Numbered from the stretch's first letter, positions 25,328 to 35,313 are shown. The stretch is 64,000 nucleotides of DNA from Haloarchaeobius litoreus (GCF_024495425.1 NZ_JANHJR010000001.1:248001-312000); one strand, 5' to 3'. Notes: generated by a model not told the origin, from the letters alone. Numbers and translations are program-made.

Positions 25328-28126
25328 ATGGACGCGAGGGCGTTGCTCGCAGACCTGGACGGGTTCGAGGGGGACCCCGACTCGGTCGCCATCGACGACG
25401 AGGACGTGTTCGAGCTGCTGGACCCCGCCGTGCAGGAGTGGTGGGTCGAGCAGTTCGGCGAGTTCGTCCCCGAGAACGGCGGCTTCTTCACGCCGCCGCA
25501 GAAGGGGGCCATCCCGCACGTGCACGCGGAGGAGAACGCCCTCATCTGTGCGCCCACGGGCAGCGGGAAGACGCTGGCGAGCTTCACCGCCATCCTCAAC
25601 GAGCTGTTCGCCAGGGAGCGCGAGTCGGGGCTGGAGAACTCGGTGTACTGCCTGTACGTCTCGCCGCTGAAGAGCCTCGCGAACGACATCCACCGGAACC
25701 TCGAGGAGCCGTTGTCTGGCATCCGCGGCATCGCAGAGGAACGCGGCGAGCCGGTGGGCGAGGTGCGCCACGCCATCCGCCACGGGGACACCGACCAGTC
25801 CGAACGGCAGAAGATGCTGGCGGAGACGCCGCACGTGCTGAACACGACGCCCGAGACGTTGGCAATACTGCTGAACGCGCCGAAGTTCCGCGAGAAGCTC
25901 CGGACCGTCGAGTACGTCGTCGTCGACGAGATACACAGCCTCGCCGAGAGCAAGCGCGGGACGCACCTCTCGGTCTCGCTGGAGCGCCTGGAGGCGCTCG
26001 CGGACAGCTCGCCGACGCGCATCGGCTGTTCGGCGACCATCGACCCGCTGGCGGACGTGGCGGAGTTCCTCGTCGGGAACGACGTGCCGGCCGATCCCGA
26101 GGCGACGGACGGCGCGGGCGGCTTCACCGAGCCCGAACCCCGGGACTGCGAGATCGTGGACACCCGGTTCGCCCGCGAGTTCGACCTCCAGCTCACCTGC
26201 CCGACGGACGACCTCATCGACACCCGTCGGGACGTGGTCACCGAGCGGTTCTACGGGCAGCTGCACGACCTGATCCAGGAGCACACGAACACCCTCGTCT
26301 TCACGAACACCCGGTCGGGGGCCGAGCGCGTCCTCCATCGCCTGCGCGAACGGTTCGAGGACTACGACGAGGAGAACTCGGGCTGTCACCACGGCAGCCT
26401 CTCGAGGGAGGTCCGTGAGGGCGTCGAGTCGAAGCTCAAATCGGGCGACCTCGACGTGGTGACCTCCTCGACGAGCCTCGAACTCGGCATCGACATGCCC
26501 CACGTCGACCTCGTGGTGCAGGTCGGCTCGCCGAAATCCGTCGCCGCGTTGCTCCAGCGCGTCGGGCGGGCGGGCCACCGCGTCGGACAGACCGTGACGG
26601 GGCGGGTCGTCGCGCTCGACCGCGACGAGCTCGTCGAGTGCGCGGTGATGCTGAAGAAGGCCGACGAGGGGTTCGTCGACAGCGTGGACGTCCCCGAGCG
26701 CGCCCAGGACGTGGCCGCCCAGCAGGTGTACGGCATGGCCATCGCCGACATCAGGCCGGAGCGCGAGATACGGCGCATCCTCCGGTCGGCGTGGCCATAC
26801 CGCGAGTACGGCGAGCCCGAGTGGGAGCAGCTGATGGCCTACCTCACGGCCGACTACGACGGGCTGGAGGAGAAGAACGTCTACGCCAAGATCTGGCGGG
26901 ACACGAACGATTCGCCGTCGGGCGAACACCACTACGAGGAGTACCCCGTGGGCGAGCATCTCATCGGGAAACGCGGCCGGCTGGCGCGGGTCATCTACAT
27001 GACGAACGTCGGCACCATCCCGGACTCGTTCACCTGCGACGTGTTCACCCGTGCCGACGACGAGTGGGTGGGCCAGCTCGACGAGTCGTACCTCGACACG
27101 CTCGAACCCGGCGACGTGTTCGTCCTCGGCGGCCAGCACTTCGAGTTCCGCTACCGGCGGGGGTCGAAGGTGTACGTCGACCCGACGAGCGCCGCACCGA
27201 CCGTGCCGTCGTGGTACTCCGAGCGCCTCCCCCTCTCCTACGACCTCGGGACGGAACTGGCCGCGTTCCAGGGCGAGCTGCTCGACCGGCTCGCGGAGGG
27301 CGGCGCACCCGCCGTGCGGCACTGGCTGCGGGAGTTCCCGCTGGACGACAACACCGTCCGCGCGGTCACCCGGATGTTCGAGGAGCAGGTGGCCTACGCC
27401 GGCACGGAGAGCGTCAGCACGGGCGACCGCCTCGCCGTCGAGGAGGTCGTGGACCGGCAGGACTACGACCGCCGCTACCACGTCCACTCGACGTACGGCC
27501 GTCGGTTCAACGATGGGCTCTCCCGGCTGCTCGCGTACCGCTGTGCGCAGGCGACGAACGCGAACGTCTCCGTCAGCGTCGCCGACAACGGCTTCACGCT
27601 CTCGATGCCGCTGAACCGGAAGGTCGATTTCGTAGGCATCGTCGAGAGCCTCGACGCCGGCGAGGTCCGCCCGGACCTGCGGGCGAGCCTGCAGGGGACG
27701 GAACTGCTCCAGCGCTACTTCCGCATCGACGCGACGCGCTCGCTGATGATCCTCAAACGGTACAAGGGCTACGAGAAGTCCGCGAAGCAACAGCAGGTGT
27801 CGAGCGAGATGCTGCTCGGCTTCGCGGAGGACCTCGACGACTTCGCCGTCATCGAGGAGACCTATCGCGAGATTCTGGAGGACAAGCTGAACGTGGCCGG
27901 CGTGCAGGCGGTCGTCCGCGCCATCGGTGCCGGCCAGATACAGGTCAGCCACACCCGCGTCGAGTCGCCCACGCCGCGGGCGTTCGGTCTGGCGACACTG
28001 TCCGCCAGCGACGTGGTGCTCGCCGAGGACGAGAGCGCCGTGCTGCAGGAGTTCCACGACCGCGTCGTCGAGGCCATCGGCGACGAGGCCAGCCGCGTGG
28101 ACGACCTCGCCGGCACCATCGAGTAG
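25328..28126 (+). CDS. Lhr-type large ATP-dependent DNA helicase
   Basis: This 932-residue superfamily 2 helicase has motif I PTGSGKT near residue 78, motif II DEIH near 204, motif III SAT near 237, LVFTNTRSGAERV (motif IV) and QRVGRAGHR (motif VI) near 415. The C-terminal half carries the winged-helix and Lhr-core regions (RVIYMTNVGTIPDSF; FVLGGQHFEFRY). Archaeal Lhr proteins unwind forked DNA and RNA-DNA hybrids and act in repair. The start MDARALLADLDGF is used because the upstream in-frame extension is palindromic non-coding DNA. The gene lies alone on its strand. Confidence 0.93.
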   Translation: MDARALLADLDGFEGDPDSVAIDDEDVFELLDPAVQEWWVEQFGEFVPENGGFFTPPQKGAIPHVHAEENALICAPTGSGKTLASFTAILNELFARERESGLENSVYCLYVSPLKSLANDIHRNLEEPLSGIRGIAEERGEPVGEVRHAIRHGDTDQSERQKMLAETPHVLNTTPETLAILLNAPKFREKLRTVEYVVVDEIHSLAESKRGTHLSVSLERLEALADSSPTRIGCSATIDPLADVAEFLVGNDVPADPEATDGAGGFTEPEPRDCEIVDTRFAREFDLQLTCPTDDLIDTRRDVVTERFYGQLHDLIQEHTNTLVFTNTRSGAERVLHRLRERFEDYDEENSGCHHGSLSREVREGVESKLKSGDLDVVTSSTSLELGIDMPHVDLVVQVGSPKSVAALLQRVGRAGHRVGQTVTGRVVALDRDELVECAVMLKKADEGFVDSVDVPERAQDVAAQQVYGMAIADIRPEREIRRILRSAWPYREYGEPEWEQLMAYLTADYDGLEEKNVYAKIWRDTNDSPSGEHHYEEYPVGEHLIGKRGRLARVIYMTNVGTIPDSFTCDVFTRADDEWVGQLDESYLDTLEPGDVFVLGGQHFEFRYRRGSKVYVDPTSAAPTVPSWYSERLPLSYDLGTELAAFQGELLDRLAEGGAPAVRHWLREFPLDDNTVRAVTRMFEEQVAYAGTESVSTGDRLAVEEVVDRQDYDRRYHVHSTYGRRFNDGLSRLLAYRCAQATNANVSVSVADNGFTLSMPLNRKVDFVGIVESLDAGEVRPDLRASLQGTELLQRYFRIDATRSLMILKRYKGYEKSAKQQQVSSEMLLGFAEDLDDFAVIEETYREILEDKLNVAGVQAVVRAIGAGQIQVSHTRVESPTPRAFGLATLSASDVVLAEDESAVLQEFHDRVVEAIGDEASRVDDLAGTIE

Positions 28127-28135
28127 CCGGCGGGG

Positions 28136-29173
28136 CTACCCCATCATACCCGTCGAGACGACGGGGCAGTTCACCGTCGCCGCGTTGCTGTTCAGGATGT
28201 TCGCGGCGTTCGCGGACTCGAGGTCCATCACCGAGTCGAAGTCGGCGTTGTCGTAGACCGCGACCTGCCAGAGCGGCGAGTAGCCGTCGTCGCCAGGGAG
28301 CGTGGCGACCACGTTGTGGGTCTGGCTGCCCCCCATCTCGGTCATGAAGCCCGACGCGGGGCCGCCGCCGTCCATCCCCGGGTTCGTGTTGAACGTCACG
28401 AAGATGGGCGACAGCGGCACCGACCCGTCCATCGTTGTCAGCGGGGCCTCCTCGAAGGTGAAGTAGTGGACGACCTGCCCGTCGTACCAGCCCTGCACCA
28501 GCCCGGTGTCCCCGTCGCCGGCGCGCTTCGTGGCGGTCGAGCCCTCGGGGACGATGGGGCAGTTCACCAGCGTGTCGGTCTCCTCGATGCTGTAGTCGCC
28601 GTCCATCAGCGTGCTGGCGCTCGTGATGGTGTTGGCGGTGTAGTCCCCTGGCACCGTTACGCGGTGGACGTGCCAGAAGTCGTTGTAGCCGTCGTCGCCC
28701 GGGACGACGTCGACGACGTTGAGCTGGCCCTCGACCGGGGTGTCCTCGCCCTCGCGGAACAGCGCGTAGATCGGTGCCGGGCTGGTCGGCTGCACGTCGA
28801 AGTTGTAGTACTCGACCGGCTCGCCACCCGGCCCGAGTCCCCGGGTGATGAACGGTGCCTGGTCGAAGTCGATGGCCTCCCCGGGCCCGGGAAGCCCGTT
28901 CTCGTCGGAGCGCACCATGAGCGTGCCGGCGTCCTCGCTGAAGCGGTCGATGGTCGGGCGCGGTGCAGAGGCGGGGTCGGTCGGCTCCGCGTCCATCATC
29001 CCCTCGTCGGTGGTCATCTCGTCGTCGGTCATCCCGTCGTCGGTCATCCCGTCGGTCATTCCATCGTCGTCACCGCCGGCGTCGCCGCCGCCGAGACAAC
29101 CGGCGATGGCCGCGAGGCCGGTCGCGCCGGTCGCCGCGAGGAACGTGCGTCGGGTGTGGTCTGGGTTCGACAT
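28136..29173 (-). CDS. Tat-exported lipoprotein with a duplicated domain
   Basis: This 345-residue protein opens with a twin-arginine motif (HTRRTFLAA) and a lipobox ending AIAGC, so it should be exported folded and lipid-anchored. A Met-Thr-Asp linker (MTDGMTDDGMTDDEMTTDEG) follows. Two related units come next: DDGYNDFWHVHRVTV ... LVNCPIVPEG and DDGYSPLWQVAVYDN ... TVNCPVVSTG, each ending in a single Cys. I do not recognise the domain family. The paired Cys and Met-rich spacer could bind metal, but that is speculation. The start is the ATG at 29173; a GTG just before it is possible. Confidence 0.82.
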   Translation of the reverse strand: MSNPDHTRRTFLAATGATGLAAIAGCLGGGDAGGDDDGMTDGMTDDGMTDDEMTTDEGMMDAEPTDPASAPRPTIDRFSEDAGTLMVRSDENGLPGPGEAIDFDQAPFITRGLGPGGEPVEYYNFDVQPTSPAPIYALFREGEDTPVEGQLNVVDVVPGDDGYNDFWHVHRVTVPGDYTANTITSASTLMDGDYSIEETDTLVNCPIVPEGSTATKRAGDGDTGLVQGWYDGQVVHYFTFEEAPLTTMDGSVPLSPIFVTFNTNPGMDGGGPASGFMTEMGGSQTHNVVATLPGDDGYSPLWQVAVYDNADFDSVMDLESANAANILNSNAATVNCPVVSTGMMG

Positions 29174-29274
29174 CACATCCGTCCCCGACGACGAACCCGT
29201 AAAAAAGGATTTTTCGAGATTCGAGCAGAGTCTCTACAGAGTGGTTGGGAACTGGTTCTAGATTTCGGCTCGAT

Positions 29275-29784
29275 TCAGACGGCGACGTCGGGCGTCTCGC
29301 GGTTGCCGGTCAGCCGGCCGGCGACGAACCCGAGCAGGTAGCCGTAGGCGACGTGGGTGGCGATGGACGTGACGACGAACACCGCGAGGTCTATCCCCGA
29401 GTACATGGTCCCGAAGGCGACGACGAAGCCGGTCCAGAGCACGAGCGCGAAGACGACGCCCTGTTGGGCACGGGTCGCACCCGGCAGGTACGCACCGAGC
29501 GTCGCGAACGTGAGCGGCCACGCGAGCGCGCCGGCACCGAGGAACATCGCCATCCCGAGGGCGACGTTGTCCGCACCGACACCGGCCAGTTCGGCGAGCG
29601 TCGCGAACACGCTGATCTCCGGCGCGTAGATCGCGTTCACCGCGAGCAGCACGCCCGTCATGACGGTCGTGCCGACGATGCCGCCGGCGACCGCGCCCAT
29701 CGCGGCCCGGAGCTCGTCGTCCCGTTCGGCCGTTCGGTCGAACTGGTCGTTATCCTCTTCTGCACCCGAGTGACTGCTTGCCAT
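29275..29784 (-). CDS. Haloarchaeal membrane protein (DUF6789-like)
   Basis: This 169-residue protein has four predicted helices after a short charged N-terminus (start MASSHSGAEEDN). Glycine-rich segments such as MGAVAGGIVGTTVMTGVLL and LGFVAGRLTG are typical of the DUF6789-like group found across Halobacteria. No function is established. It lies in tandem with the PAP2 gene, 88 bases downstream of its end. Confidence 0.7.
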   Translation of the reverse strand: MASSHSGAEEDNDQFDRTAERDDELRAAMGAVAGGIVGTTVMTGVLLAVNAIYAPEISVFATLAELAGVGADNVALGMAMFLGAGALAWPLTFATLGAYLPGATRAQQGVVFALVLWTGFVVAFGTMYSGIDLAVFVVTSIATHVAYGYLLGFVAGRLTGNRETPDVAV

Positions 29785-29872
29785 GTCACGACGTACCACC
29801 GCCATCGTCATAAACGATTGGCCGACGGGCCGAAGGTGTTCGCGACGGACTTTTTCCCGGGGAACGGCCGGC

Positions 29873-30712
29873 TCAGCCGATGACGCGCTGAACGACGTCG
29901 AACGCGTCGGCACGGTCGAGGAACGCGGGGAGCCCGAGGATGGCCGCGACCGTCGCCACCCCGACGACGAACTGCGCGGGACGGTTGGTCTCCAGCGCGA
30001 CTCGCACGGCGACCAGGACGACCGCCAGGACGATACCGACGGCGAGCAGGAACGCCCCCTCGGCACGCTCGCGGTGGGCCGGAATGGGCTGTATCGTCCG
30101 GCAGGCCCAGACGCCGCCGAGGGAGGAGCCGAGCACGGCGACCGTCTGTGGGTCCGCGTCGGAGACGACGACGGCCGGCACGGCGACGACCGCCCCGAGC
30201 CCGTAGCCGACCGCGGGCCGGTCGCGCCAGAGCCGGTGGCCGAGGGCGAGGACGAGCACTCCGAGCGCCGCCCCGACGAGCACGTCGCCGAGGTAGTGGA
30301 CGCCGAGGACGACCCGCGAGAGCCCGACCGACACGGCGAGCAGTCCGGCTGCGAGCGCCTTCGGCGGCTCCTCGAACCAGTCGAACTCCAGTGCGAGCCC
30401 GCCGTAGACGACGACCCCGGCGATGGCGTGACCGCTCGGGAAGCCGTAGCCGTCCTCCGCGACGAGCATGACCGACTCGGGTGGGCGCGGCATGGCGAAG
30501 AGCTCCTTCAGGAACAGCACGAGCGCGAACGCGAGAAAGGCGTACCCGACGACCGTCGCGGTCTCCTCGCGGCGGTAGCCCCAGTAGACGAGCGCCAGCA
30601 GCACCGTCAGCAGGCCGGGGTTGCCGAGCGCCGTCACGCCTGCGTACACGTCGACGAGCCCGTTCGGAAACGCCATCCGAATCGTCTCGCTCGCGGCCTC
30701 CAGTCGAACCAT
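29873..30712 (-). CDS. PAP2-family membrane phosphatase
   Basis: This 279-residue protein has the three phosphatidic acid phosphatase motifs: KELFAMPRP (K-x6-RP) near residue 70, PSGH near 94, and SRVVLGVHYLGD (SR-x5-H) near 137. It also has six or more hydrophobic helices. These enzymes dephosphorylate lipid phosphates such as polyprenyl or archaeal isoprenoid pyrophosphates on the outer membrane face. The start MVRLEAASETIRM fits; three residues further upstream is another in-frame start. The gene follows the Dna2-like gene on the same strand. Confidence 0.9.
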   Translation of the reverse strand: MVRLEAASETIRMAFPNGLVDVYAGVTALGNPGLLTVLLALVYWGYRREETATVVGYAFLAFALVLFLKELFAMPRPPESVMLVAEDGYGFPSGHAIAGVVVYGGLALEFDWFEEPPKALAAGLLAVSVGLSRVVLGVHYLGDVLVGAALGVLVLALGHRLWRDRPAVGYGLGAVVAVPAVVVSDADPQTVAVLGSSLGGVWACRTIQPIPAHRERAEGAFLLAVGIVLAVVLVAVRVALETNRPAQFVVGVATVAAILGLPAFLDRADAFDVVQRVIG

Positions 30713-30752
30713 ACCTTGCACGTTGAACGGCCCTGAACTGAACGCTTTCGCT

Positions 30753-33449
30753 TCAGCGGTCGGCCCAGTCGACCATCCGGGCGTACACGTCGTCGGTCGC
30801 GAGCGTCTCGCTGTCGCCGACGAGGACGAGCGAGCGCTTCGCCCGCGTCAGCGCGACGTTCACCCGGCGGTAGTCCTCGAAGATGGGACTGTCGAGGTCG
30901 CCAGAGGCGACGAAGGAGACGACGATGACCTCCTTGGCGGAGCCCTGGAAGCGGTCGACCGTGTCGACGGCGACGCCGACGGGCACGTCCCGGGTTATCT
31001 CGGCGACCTGCGCCCGGAAGGGTGCGATGACGCCGATGTCCTCGGGTTCCAGCCCGGCTTCGAGGTAGGCGTCGACGACCCGTCGGACCTCGGCTGCTTC
31101 GACGGCATCGGTGTGGCGGCCGTCGTCGCCCGGCGTGTCGACCATCGAGACGCCGTCACGCAGCGAGTCGGGCAGCGCCCCCACGTCGACGTGGTCGAGG
31201 TCGGCGAGCGACCGGGCAGCCACTTCGCCCGTCGCGGGCCGTAGCTGGCCGTCGTAGAACTCCCGCGAGGGGAACGCCTGGATGCGCTGGGACATCCGGT
31301 ACTGACGGTCGAGCAGCACGCCCGCCTCGGGATGGGTGTTCATCATGCGCTCGAACAGCGACCGCGACAGGTCGGTGTCGGCGCGGACGACCGGTGGGAG
31401 CTGCTGGTGGTCGCCGACGAGGACGAACCGGTCGGCGAGGTTGACCGCCGCGAGGGTGCCGGGCTCGGTGAGCTGGCCGGCCTCGTCGACGAGCGCCACG
31501 TCGAACGCCTGTTCGCGCATCACCGTCGAGCCGCAGGTCGCGGTGGTCGCGGCGACGACACTGGCGGACTCGAGCTCGCCGGCGCGCTCTTGCGGGTCGC
31601 CGTGACGGCGCAGCCGGAGGTCCTGCATGTCCTCGCGGACGCCCGATTTCGTGCCGATTCGGACGATACTTCCCAGGCCGTCGTCCTCGAACCCGGTGTC
31701 CCGAATCGCCTCCAGTGCGTTGTCGACGGCGCGGTTGGTGAACGCCGAGAGGAGGACTCGCTCGCCCCGCTCGACCATCGCCCGGACCGCCTTCGCGATG
31801 GTGTAGGTCTTGCCCGTCCCGGGCGGGCCGTGGATGAGCGCGCAGTCGTCGGCGGTGACGGCCATGCGGACCGCCTCGTCCTGCGCGTCGTTGTTGTCCA
31901 CGAAGGTCTCGTCGGTGGGCTGGAACGTCGGCGACTCGCGGCCGAACAGCACGTCCTTCCGGCGCTCGTCGCCCTTCAGCAGCGCGTCGTGGACCGCGGT
32001 GAGCAGGCGTGACGGGCCGATGTCCGAGGGGTAGACGTCGAGCCGGTGCACGTCGACGGGTTCGTCGGCGGTGAAGACGATCTCGTCGTCGCCGAGGCGT
32101 TCGATGGTTGCGAGTTCGGAGTGCCCCCGAATCGGGTCGCCGTCGCTCGCCAGCACGTAGTCGCCCTCGCGTATCTTCGAGACGGCGGCGGAGGTGCGCC
32201 GGGCCGTCAGCTCCCAGCGCCCCGCCGGGAGCTCCCGCTTCCCGACGGGTTCGAGGTCGACGAGTGCGCGGTCGTCGTCGGCGCGCTCGGCCGCGGTCTG
32301 CCGCCAGAGCTTCACGAACTCGTCGTGGGCCGCGTCGCGCTCGGCCTCGATGGCGTCGTAGGTGCGCTCGAAGTACTCGCGCTCGTCCTCGGGGATGGCG
32401 GTGCCGATCTGGCCCGCCTTGGACTCCTGGTTCAGCCGGCCGGAGACGACCATGCAGGTGTCCTGCTCGAAGCAGTAGTCGCACCTGGCGTCGGCCTCGT
32501 AGCCCGTCGGCACGTCCGCGTCGAACTCCATCGCTGCGATCTCGTTGCGGGCGCGGACGACGAACTTCAGGAGGCCGTCGCCGATGGAGAACTCCTTCGC
32601 CGGCGAGAAGTCGCCGGTGAACTCGTCGCGGTCCAGGGCCTCGTTCTTCGTGTAGAGCAGTGTGCCGGTGTCGGCGGGGACGCCACGCTCCTGGAGCAGC
32701 AGGGCGTAGGCGGCGGCCTGTATCTTGTCGTGGAATCTGGGTTCGCTCTTGAGGTTCTTCCCGGTCTTCAGTTCGACGGGCTGGCCCCGACGGATGGCGT
32801 CGGCCCGTCCCTTGATGCCGAACGTCTCGGAGACGAGCAGGCGCTCGGAGCGCCACTCGTCCTCGTCGGCGAGCCGACCCTGCTGGAGCCAGCCCGCGAT
32901 GGCCTGGGCGTTCTGGGCCACCTCCCGCTCGACGTCCGCTGCCGACCGGTCGAGCAGGCCGAGTTCGAGCGCCTGCTCCGCGACGCGGTCCTCGACGGCC
33001 TCGTCGAACTCCCGGCCGCGGAGCAGGTCCCCGAACACCTCGTGGACGACGGTCCCCTTCACCACCGGGTAGGCGAGTGGGACGCTGGAGAGCTTGTTCA
33101 GGTAGTACATCCGAGGGCACTGCACCCACTGGCGCACGTCGGTCACGTTGACGAGGAAGTCCGGCTCGACGACGACGTACGAATCTCCGGTCGTCGAGAA
33201 CGAGAGTTCGCCCTCGTACTCCTCCTGCTTCGGCTCGGTGACCAGCAGCTCCATCCCCGGTTCGAGCACCTCGGCGGTCTCGGTCCAGCGTCCCCACAGC
33301 GTGACGGTCGTCGGCGTGTCCTCGGGCCGCTCCAGCCCGACCTCCACGAGCTCGCTCGTGCCGTGGCTCGTGTTCACTGACCGTTCCTCCCCGACCGTCG
33401 TGACGATACCGCGAACGCTCACGCTCACCTCTCGGTCGTCACCGTTCAT
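30753..33449 (-). CDS. Dna2-like nuclease-helicase (Cas4-type nuclease plus SF1 helicase)
   Basis: This 898-residue protein has an N-terminal OB-like region. A RecB/Cas4-type nuclease follows with an iron-sulfur Cys set: one Cys in VRQWVQCPRMYYL near residue 105, the others in CDYCFEQDTC near 335. Nuclease residues include GRADAIRRGQPVELKTGK. The helicase half shows motif I GPPGTGKTYT near 535, DEAGQ (motif II) near 640 and LVGDHQQLPPV (motif III). The C-terminal motif VDTVDRFQGSAKEVIVVSFV is also present. The layout matches archaeal Dna2, which trims flaps and resects DNA ends. The start MNGDDREVSVSVRG sits 70 bases from a divergent gene. Confidence 0.92.
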   Translation of the reverse strand: MNGDDREVSVSVRGIVTTVGEERSVNTSHGTSELVEVGLERPEDTPTTVTLWGRWTETAEVLEPGMELLVTEPKQEEYEGELSFSTTGDSYVVVEPDFLVNVTDVRQWVQCPRMYYLNKLSSVPLAYPVVKGTVVHEVFGDLLRGREFDEAVEDRVAEQALELGLLDRSAADVEREVAQNAQAIAGWLQQGRLADEDEWRSERLLVSETFGIKGRADAIRRGQPVELKTGKNLKSEPRFHDKIQAAAYALLLQERGVPADTGTLLYTKNEALDRDEFTGDFSPAKEFSIGDGLLKFVVRARNEIAAMEFDADVPTGYEADARCDYCFEQDTCMVVSGRLNQESKAGQIGTAIPEDEREYFERTYDAIEAERDAAHDEFVKLWRQTAAERADDDRALVDLEPVGKRELPAGRWELTARRTSAAVSKIREGDYVLASDGDPIRGHSELATIERLGDDEIVFTADEPVDVHRLDVYPSDIGPSRLLTAVHDALLKGDERRKDVLFGRESPTFQPTDETFVDNNDAQDEAVRMAVTADDCALIHGPPGTGKTYTIAKAVRAMVERGERVLLSAFTNRAVDNALEAIRDTGFEDDGLGSIVRIGTKSGVREDMQDLRLRRHGDPQERAGELESASVVAATTATCGSTVMREQAFDVALVDEAGQLTEPGTLAAVNLADRFVLVGDHQQLPPVVRADTDLSRSLFERMMNTHPEAGVLLDRQYRMSQRIQAFPSREFYDGQLRPATGEVAARSLADLDHVDVGALPDSLRDGVSMVDTPGDDGRHTDAVEAAEVRRVVDAYLEAGLEPEDIGVIAPFRAQVAEITRDVPVGVAVDTVDRFQGSAKEVIVVSFVASGDLDSPIFEDYRRVNVALTRAKRSLVLVGDSETLATDDVYARMVDWADR

Positions 33450-33519
33450 AAACCCGGCGCGGCACCGGTACCCCCGTCGTGTCGGGGTTTGATATGTGCC
33501 GCGGCAGAACCCTGCAACC

Positions 33520-34044
33520 ATGTCACAGTCGGACGACGGCGTCCCGGTTCTCACGCCGGTCGCCGACGCGCTGGAACGGGTCGTGTTCGCCCCGTGGTAC
33601 CGCTGGTTCGTCCGCGGCCTCCTCGTCGCGGCCGCGCTCGTCGGGCTCGTCCACCTGATTCGGGCGACGACGGACACGCTGGCGCTCTCCCCGAGCGGCA
33701 CTCGGCTGCTCTCACAGCTCACGAGCGTCGTCGTCACGCTGTTCGTGCTCGCCGGCGCGCTTCAGCTGCTCCTCGTCGCCCGCGGGGTGCGCCGCCGCGA
33801 GGAGACCGTCGCCGAGTCCGCCGCCGGCGTCGAGAAGTCCGCCGACGAGGTGAGGTCCGCCGCCGAGGAGCTGGAGGAGACGGTCGAGCAGTCGGTCGAG
33901 GAGGGCGGTGCGCCCGAGGAGACCGCCGAGGAGATCACCGAGCGCGCGAAGCACGTCGAGGAGCAGGCCGACGAGGTCAAAGAGACCGTCGAGGGCGTCA
34001 AGGAGGAACTGCACGGGCCGGCGGAGAAGGACGAGGAGTCCTGA
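33520..34044 (+). CDS. Membrane protein with acidic coiled-coil tail
   Basis: This 174-residue protein has two membrane helices (about residues 25-48 and 62-85) and a Glu/Val/Ala heptad-rich C-terminal coil from residue 90 to the end (VEKSADEVRSAAEELEETVEQ). It is not recognised; similar small coiled-coil membrane proteins are common in haloarchaea. The start MSQSDDGVPVL is chosen. It runs divergently from the Dna2-like gene. The 250 bases after it show nothing I can call. Confidence 0.68.
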   Translation: MSQSDDGVPVLTPVADALERVVFAPWYRWFVRGLLVAAALVGLVHLIRATTDTLALSPSGTRLLSQLTSVVVTLFVLAGALQLLLVARGVRRREETVAESAAGVEKSADEVRSAAEELEETVEQSVEEGGAPEETAEEITERAKHVEEQADEVKETVEGVKEELHGPAEKDEES

Positions 34045-34297
34045 CGTTCTGTTGCGAGCCTCCGGATGCGAGACGACACAGGAGTCCCGCCAGCCAGGGA
34101 CCGCAGGGACGAGGACCGCGAGACGCGGAGCGTTCTGACGACCCAGCGAGTTCTGGAAGTGTCGCCCACCGGGGCGCTCCGGCTGGTGTCGACAGCAACA
34201 GTCGAAACCCGTCCGCCGTGAACTCCGGCAGCGTCGACGCCGTCCACGGACCTCGGGCACCGATACGTTCTTGCGACCGTACGAACTAGCCCCGTCC

Positions 34298-34849
34298 ATG
34301 CGCGTTCGAGACTGGGACGACATCGTCGCGGACGTGGTCGAGTCGGGTGCGGAGCCCGAGGGCTGGCGGGCGGTCGCCGGCGACCGCGCGAACGGGCTCG
34401 GCGAGGACCTGTATCTCGGACACCCGAACAGCGGCGTCTACCACCTGAAGACGTACGCGAAGAACCCGTTCGAGGTCCACGGTGTCGGGACGCGGGTCGC
34501 CCGACGGCTGGACGACGAACTGGAGCCGCTGTTCCCGGGGAGGACGGACGGGAGCCGGTTCGCGGTGCAGTCGCCGCCGGAGGACGAGGACGAGGCGGCG
34601 GACGCGGCGAAACGACTGGAGGCGGTCGTGGAGGCACACGCCGACGCACCGACGACGCCGGGGGACTTCTTCGACGACGTGATGGACGCGCTCGACAGCC
34701 CGGCGTTCGGGCCGATGGAGTTCGACAACTACGACCGGCCGGAGGGGCTGGACGACCTGGCGACGACGTTCGAGGACGCCGAGGACGTCCTGAACACGGA
34801 GCTCGACGAGGTCATCGAGGCCGACGGCGTGGACCGCGGTTTCATGTGA
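34298..34849 (+). CDS. Conserved haloarchaeal protein, function unknown
   Basis: This 183-residue soluble, acidic protein (start MRVRDWDDIVADVVES) has a mixed alpha/beta N-terminal part with GEDLYLGHPNSGVYHLKTYAKNPFEVHGVGTRVARRL. A helical C-terminal part (DFFDDVMDALDSPAFGPMEF) follows. Codon use and composition match real genes around it. I do not recognise the family, and there is no operon partner to suggest a role. Confidence 0.68.
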   Translation: MRVRDWDDIVADVVESGAEPEGWRAVAGDRANGLGEDLYLGHPNSGVYHLKTYAKNPFEVHGVGTRVARRLDDELEPLFPGRTDGSRFAVQSPPEDEDEAADAAKRLEAVVEAHADAPTTPGDFFDDVMDALDSPAFGPMEFDNYDRPEGLDDLATTFEDAEDVLNTELDEVIEADGVDRGFM

Positions 34850-34928
34850 CAGGGGCGACCTGTCGGCCGGCGTCGAGACGTCGGGGTCGAACGGGGGTTT
34901 CAAATCCGCCGGGGCCGTTGCTCCGGGT

Positions 34929-35312
34929 ATGACTCCCGAGGAGACCGTCCTGGACTACTACGAGGCGTTGCGCCGGGGCGAGCCGCTGTACCCGTACTTC
35001 GTCGAGCGTGCGGAGACGTGGAAGGCCGCCATCAGCACCGAGTACAGCGGCTACGACGCCGTCAGCGAGGCGCTGCGAGAGCAATCACGGACCACCGACG
35101 AGTGGACCGTCGAGAGCGAGGCGCTGTCGGTCACCGAGCGCGGGGAGCTGGCGCTGTTCACCGACGCGGTCCGGCTCGCGTGGACGAACGTCGAGACGGG
35201 CCAGCGGTTCGGCTTCGACTCCCGCTGGAGCGGCGTGCTCGAACCCATCGACGGCGACGACGAGGAGTGGGGGTTCGTCCAGATGCACGTCTCGGCACCC
35301 CAGACGTTCTGA
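34929..35312 (+). CDS. SnoaL/NTF2-like protein
   Basis: This 127-residue protein opens MTPEETVLDYYEALRRGEPL, a hallmark of the NTF2-like cone fold. It continues with TWKAAISTEYSGYDAVSEALREQ and closes with WSGVLEPIDGDDEEWGFVQMHVS, as in the SnoaL/DUF3225-like group. Such proteins can be small isomerases, hydrolases or binding modules; no catalytic set is evident. The box TTTCAAAT at 34898-34905 lies about 25-30 bases upstream, suggesting a leaderless message. The next gene begins one base after its stop. Confidence 0.78.
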   Translation: MTPEETVLDYYEALRRGEPLYPYFVERAETWKAAISTEYSGYDAVSEALREQSRTTDEWTVESEALSVTERGELALFTDAVRLAWTNVETGQRFGFDSRWSGVLEPIDGDDEEWGFVQMHVSAPQTF

Positions 35313-35313
35313 C

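Noticed and set aside
34045-34297. Possible gene between the coiled-coil membrane protein and the next gene
   Set aside because: There is no frame with a sensible start, composition or motif in 253 bases.
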